This document shows, piece after piece, positions 7,031-10,527 of a stretch of DNA of 10,527 bases. The notes under the pieces were generated by a model. That model had not been told where the DNA came from. It did no database searches and saw only the letters and a program-made list of their open reading frames with translations. The position numbers and the translations under genes are program-made. The first letter of the stretch is position 1. Each line of letters starts with the position of its first letter. The DNA is from Desulfofustis sp. (lineage in GTDB: Bacteria; Desulfobacterota; Desulfobulbia; Desulfobulbales; Desulfocapsaceae), in contig JARFQM010000201.1 in NCBI GenBank assembly GCA_029287755.1, forward strand, positions 1 through 10,527, written 5' to 3'.

Positions 7031-7058
7031 TTGACTATCGTACATACGCTTTTATACT
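7031..7058 (+). promoter_or_regulatory. Sigma-70-type promoter for the SleB-like hydrolase
   Basis: TTGACT (7031-7036) and TATACT (7053-7058) are separated by 16 bases and each match the consensus at five of six positions. Transcription from about 7065 would leave a leader of roughly 170 bases. A perfect 13-base symmetric TTTTGTCACAAAA lies about 20 bases upstream of the -35 and could be an operator, though this is speculative. Confidence 0.55.
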
Positions 7059-7203
7059 TTGTCCTAACCGGACTCTGAAGCTTTCCTGTTATGCCAGTTT
7101 ATTTTCAATAATTCCAATACTTAAGATGCATGAGTTGTGGTGGCAGGGTCTGGACAAAAGAGGCTCAAGAAAACAATCACCACGCTCCGAAGAAGAGGGC
7201 TTT

Positions 7204-7221
7204 CCCCGGGTTCGCCAGGGG
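7204..7221 (+). promoter_or_regulatory. UUCG-loop hairpin covering the ribosome site of the hydrolase
   Basis: CCCC (7204-7207) pairs with GGGG (7218-7221) and GG with CC around a single G/A mismatch, leaving a TTCG loop. The 3' arm is the AGGGG that best resembles a Shine-Dalgarno sequence for the ATG at 7235, so folding would mask it. The stem is short and a weaker AAGAGA lies nearer the start. Confidence 0.35.
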
Positions 7222-7234
7222 CAAGAGATCTTAG

Positions 7235-7600
7235 ATGACATTACTCGAAGGTTTGCTCTGGTTGACGCTTAATGTCTACCACGAAGCGAGATCGGAACCG
7301 CAGATAGGTCAGGTGGCGGTTGCCCACGTGACCTTGAACAGGGCCTCAGAAACCCAGTTGCAGCTAAAAGATTTTATCAAACAGCGCTACAAGTTCAGTT
7401 GGACGTTCCAGAAAGATTCATATCTTCCAGATGACCCGTATGCTTTTCTGAAGTGCTTGCACTCTGTGTATCTGGCTCTTAAAACTCCTGATTTTACAAA
7501 CGGGGCGACCCACTATCATCTCGATACCATCACCCCCACCTGGGCATCAGGGTTTACCTACATTGCCCAGTACGGCTCGCACAAATTTTATAAGCAGTAA
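7235..7600 (+). CDS. SleB-type cell wall hydrolase, compact single domain
   Basis: The 121-residue protein is almost exactly one Hydrolase_2 (SleB) domain. NVYHEARSEPQIGQVAVAHV (13-32) holds the catalytic glutamate (E17) and is followed by TLNR. FSWT, then ATHYHL (91-96) with PTWA, and YGSHKFYK at the end match the family's C-terminal half. SleB-type enzymes cleave peptidoglycan glycan strands as lytic transglycosylases. No signal peptide or membrane helix is visible, so export would need another route, or the enzyme acts like an endolysin that requires a holin; neither is visible here. It is followed directly by the palindromic terminator and has no plus-strand partners, so it appears to be a single-gene unit. 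Small leaderless SleB proteins occur in phages and many Gram-negative genomes, so a phage origin is possible but not shown. Confidence 0.83.
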   Translation: MTLLEGLLWLTLNVYHEARSEPQIGQVAVAHVTLNRASETQLQLKDFIKQRYKFSWTFQKDSYLPDDPYAFLKCLHSVYLALKTPDFTNGATHYHLDTITPTWASGFTYIAQYGSHKFYKQ

Positions 7601-7631
7601 AAGAAGGGGCATCACCGCGCGGTGATGCCCC
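7600..7631 (-). terminator. Rho-independent terminator with a perfect 26-bp palindrome
   Basis: Bases 7606-7631 form a perfect palindrome (GGGGCATCACCGC and its complement), giving a very stable GC-rich stem. On the minus strand it is followed by TTCTTTT, a good terminator tail for the aminotransferase transcript that ends 20 bases before. On the plus strand no T-run follows, but the stem may still slow readthrough from the hydrolase gene. Confidence 0.8.
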
Positions 7632-7650
7632 AGCCTCAGGATGAAAAGGC

Positions 7651-8853
7651 TCAGGCCTCCGCGGCTTTTCTTATGGCTTCTTCCATGTCCTGCAGCCTGG
7701 TTTCCGACATCCTTATGGAAATCGGATAGACGAGGGTACGGTCCAGCAGAGCAGCTGACGCAGGCAGGGCCTGTGGGTCGTAAATTACTCTTCTCTTTCC
7801 GCCAGGCTCGGCAAAGGGCCAGCCGCTTTTGGCCTGAGTGGAGCCGGCCAGCAGATGCTCCCACTTGGGATAGAAGTGCCAGCTGTTTTCCGCCCAACAA
7901 ATTGATGGGGCGCCGTTTTCCTGCAGGACTCGACCGACTCTTCTGCGATGATCTGAGTCCTCCAGGGTAAAGGACAGAAAGGTTGCGCTGTCCCCGGCGG
8001 GATCAATAAGTTCTCGAAAGCTGGCGCCGGGGATGCTCGCGATACACTCTTTCAGCCTGTTTTTGTTTTTTTTCTGGGCGGCAATCATCGAATCGAGCTT
8101 GGCCAGCTGAGCAATGCCGATAGCCCCCTGTAACTCCATCATCCTATAGTTGAAGCCAATGAAAGAACGTCCTTCACCACCGCGGCCGCCGGGGTTGACC
8201 GCATGATCATGTCCGTGATCTTGGTACTCAGACATCTCAGTATGAAGCTTCTGGTCGTCGGTGATGATCATCCCCCCCTCTCCCGTGGTCATGGTTTTGA
8301 CCGCATCAAAAGAGAAGGTTCCGCACGTTCCAAAAGTACCGAGATACTTTCCATGGATGTGGCCGCCGGCCGCCTGGGCCGTATCCTCAAGCACGGGGAT
8401 GCCGGCCTCATCTGCTATTTCCACTATGTCCTGGATGTGTGCGGCAGTACCCAGCATGTGTACAGGGATGATGCAGGCTGTTTTTTCAGTAATTTTACGT
8501 TTGAGATCGGCAGGATCCATATTCAGCGTCGCATCGATTTCTGTGAATACCGGCAGCGCTCCGACTTCAAGGATTGCCTCCCAGGTGGCGACGAAGGTAA
8601 ATCCCTGGGTGATGACTTCATCTCCCGGTCCTACTCCCAAAGCCTTCAAGGCAACCTTCACTGCAGCGGTACCCGAGCTCACTGCCTGTGCATAACCGGC
8701 TCCTGTATAGGCGGCAAATTTTTCCTCAAACTCTTTTACCTTGTAAATACCCCGACGCTGATCGCCAAATTCGTAGCGAAACAGAACTCCCGTATCGAGA
8801 ACCTCGAGGATCTGCCTCTTCTCCTCCTCGCCAAATATTTCAAAACCAGGCAT
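7651..8853 (-). CDS. kdnA: DegT/DnrJ/EryC1/StrS-type PLP aminotransferase, KdnA-like
   Basis: The 400-aa protein is a sugar aminotransferase of the DegT/DnrJ family: SSGTAA (59-64) binds cofactor phosphate, LEDTAQ with D157 contacts the PLP ring nitrogen, and FSFDAVKTMTTGEGG carries the Schiff-base lysine K186. The opening MPGFEIFGEEEK, the DHGHDH segment (212-217), FNYRMMELQGAIGIAQLAKL, and SIPGASFRELIDPAGDSATFLSF closely resemble KdnA of Shewanella as I remember it. KdnA makes 8-amino-3,8-dideoxy-D-manno-octulosonate (Kdo8N), which replaces Kdo in lipopolysaccharide. The partner alcohol dehydrogenase KdnB is not in the window. A strong ribosome site (GAGGAGG) lies seven bases before the ATG. 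panC ends 72 bases upstream on the same strand, and a terminator follows. The family assignment is firm; the exact substrate is inferred. Confidence 0.85.
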   Translation of the reverse strand: MPGFEIFGEEEKRQILEVLDTGVLFRYEFGDQRRGIYKVKEFEEKFAAYTGAGYAQAVSSGTAAVKVALKALGVGPGDEVITQGFTFVATWEAILEVGALPVFTEIDATLNMDPADLKRKITEKTACIIPVHMLGTAAHIQDIVEIADEAGIPVLEDTAQAAGGHIHGKYLGTFGTCGTFSFDAVKTMTTGEGGMIITDDQKLHTEMSEYQDHGHDHAVNPGGRGGEGRSFIGFNYRMMELQGAIGIAQLAKLDSMIAAQKKNKNRLKECIASIPGASFRELIDPAGDSATFLSFTLEDSDHRRRVGRVLQENGAPSICWAENSWHFYPKWEHLLAGSTQAKSGWPFAEPGGKRRVIYDPQALPASAALLDRTLVYPISIRMSETRLQDMEEAIRKAAEA

Positions 8854-8925
8854 TGTTCTTCCTCCTCAACGTGCACCCCTATCTACCTGAAAATGTGCTT
8901 AAGTCACTGGTCATTTGCAACAATT

Positions 8926-9780
8926 TTACCTGTAAAGCGCGATATTGTCGATAAGTCTTATCCGCTGATTTACTCGAATTGCGCCAAGAACACGGCATCG
9001 CCCCCTCACCTGCGCAACCTCTTGAAGATTCTCCTCATCGACAATTGTCAGATACTCGAGGGTACAGAAGCTGCTCTTCTCAATCAGGGCCACTGCCTGG
9101 GCGCGCAGATCATCGACGTCGGCACCATCTTTTTCTTTTTGTACCCTCCGCCAGATCAACTGCAAGGCTTGATGGAGTACCAGTGCGTCCCGGCGTTCAG
9201 ACTCGCTCAGGTAACTGTTTCTTGAACTCATGGCAAGTCCATCGTCTTCTCTGACAATGGGCACCCCGACAATCGATGAGGAGAAATTCAAGTCCTCGGT
9301 GAGCTGGCGAATGATCTGCAGCTGCTGAAAATCTTTTTCTCCGAAGAAGGCATAGTCCGGGTGGATGATGTTGAACAGTTTGGTAACCACCGTGGCGACC
9401 CCGGTAAAATGTGCGGGGCGGTCAAGACCGCACATACCGTTTGCCAATCCGGCCACCGATACCTCCGTCTGATGACCGGGGCGGTATATTTCCCCAGGCT
9501 CTGGACAGAACATCAGATCGACACCGCATCCTCTCGCCTTATCACAGTCGCCTTCAAAATTGCGGGGATAGACGTCGAGGTCTTCTTCCGGTCCAAATTG
9601 AGTGGGATTGACGAACAGCGATACGATCGTCTTGTCAGTTCTGCCCACCGACGTGCGCATAAGTTCCAGGTGCCCCTCGTGAAAAAAACCCATGGTCGGC
9701 ACCAGGCCAATGATGTGTCCGCGCTGTCGCCACCCGGAAACGATTTCTCGAGTCTCTGCTATGGACCTGACTATTCTCAC
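8926..9780 (-). CDS. panC: Pantothenate synthetase (pantoate--beta-alanine ligase)
   Basis: PanC joins pantoate and beta-alanine using ATP, the last step of vitamin B5 synthesis, in the cytoplasm. The 284-aa product is of normal length and shows all key motifs: PTMGFFHEGH (28-37) with the nucleotide-binding HxGH, FVNPTQFG (56-63), FFGEKDFQQL (145-154) and REDDGLAMSSRN (177-188). The start is GTG, whose last bases overlap the TGA of the upstream YfgM-like gene (GTGA), suggesting coupled translation. The sequence directly before it has no strong ribosome site, in line with coupling. panB and panD are not in the window. Confidence 0.96.
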   Translation of the reverse strand: MRIVRSIAETREIVSGWRQRGHIIGLVPTMGFFHEGHLELMRTSVGRTDKTIVSLFVNPTQFGPEEDLDVYPRNFEGDCDKARGCGVDLMFCPEPGEIYRPGHQTEVSVAGLANGMCGLDRPAHFTGVATVVTKLFNIIHPDYAFFGEKDFQQLQIIRQLTEDLNFSSSIVGVPIVREDDGLAMSSRNSYLSESERRDALVLHQALQLIWRRVQKEKDGADVDDLRAQAVALIEKSSFCTLEYLTIVDEENLQEVAQVRGRCRVLGAIRVNQRIRLIDNIALYR

Positions 9781-10466
9781 TGGGCCGCCTTGATCCTGGC
9801 GATTTTTTCTTCAACCATAACCCTTTGCAGAGCGTCGGCAGGGTCCAGTTCGGTGAGGTATTGCTCGTATAGTTCCAGCGCCTGCTCCCGATTACCCTGC
9901 AGCTCCCGAACGCGCGCCGACCCCAGGAAACCGATGTCTTTATACCCCTCCACCTCCATCAGCGCACCATACTCGTTCACTGCCTCGTCGAAATTGCCTG
10001 CGGCTTCTGCAGATTGGGCAATACCGACTGAAACAAGCGGCCAAAGGGGAGACGAAGGTTTGATATCGTCTCTGAGCTCTTTAAACTTCTGCTGCGCCTC
10101 ACTCATTTGCGAGTTTTCCATGAACTCCTGTGCCGCATTGATGCGTGCCCACAGCGCTGCGTCCGTACCGCCATAGTCTTTTTCCACCTCGGCCAGTTTG
10201 TCGAGCATTTCCTGCCCGCTTAATTCCTGGGCAGCGAACAGCGCTTCCGTACTCTTTTCAATTCTGCCGTCCCGGTAAGAATCGTAAAGAGACCAACCAA
10301 CAATCAGAATCACCAGTCCTGCAGCGGCAGCCTGGACCAGTCTTTTATTTTCTCTGACGAACTTAACCGCAGCCGGCGGAAGATTGAGCTGCTCAAGCAA
10401 GCCTTCGAGATTGTTTTTCTCTCTTTCGTCAACGTATTCCTTTTCGAAGATGTCTTCCTTCGCCAT
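9777..10466 (-). CDS. Membrane-anchored tetratricopeptide protein, YfgM-like
   Basis: The 229-aa protein has a polar, charged cytoplasmic N-terminus of about 42 residues and one membrane helix (about 43-62, VQAAAAGLVILIVGWSLY). The rest is an alpha-helical region rich in Ala, Glu and Leu with TPR-like units such as NFDEAVNEYGALM and NREQALELYEQYL. This layout matches YfgM, an inner-membrane protein whose periplasmic TPR domain assists secreted proteins near SecYEG. Here the neighbour is panC rather than bamB, so the role is inferred from architecture only. The ribosome site AGGAG lies eight bases before the ATG. The stop codon overlaps the panC start. Confidence 0.75.
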   Translation of the reverse strand: MAKEDIFEKEYVDEREKNNLEGLLEQLNLPPAAVKFVRENKRLVQAAAAGLVILIVGWSLYDSYRDGRIEKSTEALFAAQELSGQEMLDKLAEVEKDYGGTDAALWARINAAQEFMENSQMSEAQQKFKELRDDIKPSSPLWPLVSVGIAQSAEAAGNFDEAVNEYGALMEVEGYKDIGFLGSARVRELQGNREQALELYEQYLTELDPADALQRVMVEEKIARIKAAQ

Positions 10467-10527
10467 CTGAATTCTCCTGAATACTCACCTTCATTTTTAT
10501 TGTTTTTGAAATCAGCGAGTCATATAT
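10467..10527. other. Upstream region of the YfgM-like gene, cut by the window end
   Basis: These 61 bases hold the ribosome site of the minus-strand gene and an AT-rich stretch beyond it. I see no complete promoter; it may lie outside the window. Confidence 0.3.

Larger units (their letters stand above)
6875..7234. other. AT-rich intergenic stretch upstream of the hydrolase gene
   Basis: About 360 bases without a convincing gene. A 97-codon plus-strand frame (6979-7272) is rich in Phe, Cys and Ile with no recognisable domain, and overlaps the hydrolase start, so I reject it. The stretch holds a 13-base symmetric sequence TTTTGTCACAAAA (7000-7012), a promoter candidate and a hairpin near the hydrolase start. 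Its low GC contrasts with the flanking genes. Confidence 0.45.

Noticed and set aside
6979..7272. 97-codon plus-strand open frame before the hydrolase
   Set aside because: No ribosome site, no domain and AT-driven composition; it contains the promoter and overlaps the hydrolase start in another frame.
8909..8922. CATTTGCAA between panC and the aminotransferase gene as a third copy of the terminal repeat
   Set aside because: Only nine bases match in a row and the flanks differ, so chance is enough.
8203..9225. 340-codon plus-strand open frame antisense to the aminotransferase and panC
   Set aside because: It lies opposite two well-supported genes, shows no domain and has an unlikely Cys- and Ser-rich composition.
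9361..10176. 271-codon plus-strand open frame antisense to panC and the YfgM-like gene
   Set aside because: It is a shadow of two real genes; its second half is low-complexity Ser/Ala/Cys-rich sequence with no motif.

Overview
The window looks like the chromosome of a flagellated Gram-negative bacterium. Its gene content and protein style (FliM/FliN switch, FlhG, lipoprotein with a lipobox, a KdnA-like LPS sugar aminotransferase, PanC next to a YfgM-like protein) suggest a deltaproteobacterium (Desulfobacterota, perhaps the Desulfobulbales). The taxonomic call is an inference from protein resemblance recalled from memory, not from a search.

Region 1 (1-5821, all plus strand) is a flagellar motor block. 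It runs from the 3' end of a MotE-like gene through motA, motB, fliL, fliM, fliN and flhG to a PilZ-domain protein. Together these encode the stator (MotA/MotB), the stator-associated FliL, two of the three C-ring switch proteins, the MinD-type ATPase that sets flagellar number or position, and a probable c-di-GMP receptor. fliN is not followed by the export genes fliOPQR. A TATAAT-containing promoter candidate overlaps the end of fliN and may give flhG its own transcription start.

Region 2 (5822-7605) is a mixed stretch. It holds a small lipoprotein gene (plus) whose stop codon abuts that of a convergent 86-aa two-helix membrane protein. Next is a 149-bp element with 20-bp terminal inverted repeats (one mismatch), then an AT-rich intergenic stretch with a good sigma-70-type promoter. 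Last is a compact SleB-type cell-wall hydrolase with a UUCG-loop hairpin over its likely ribosome binding site.

Region 3 (7606-10466, minus strand) reads, in transcription order: a YfgM-like membrane-anchored TPR protein, panC (its GTG start overlaps the upstream stop), and a KdnA-like PLP aminotransferase. It ends at a perfect 26-bp palindrome followed on the minus strand by a T-rich tract, a convincing terminator.

I see no CRISPR array, rRNA or tRNA, phage module or clearly novel multigene system. The most interesting items are the inverted-repeat element that seems to supply part of a neighbouring promoter, the KdnA-like enzyme without a visible KdnB partner, and the FlhG that lacks the N-terminal FlhF-activating motif.
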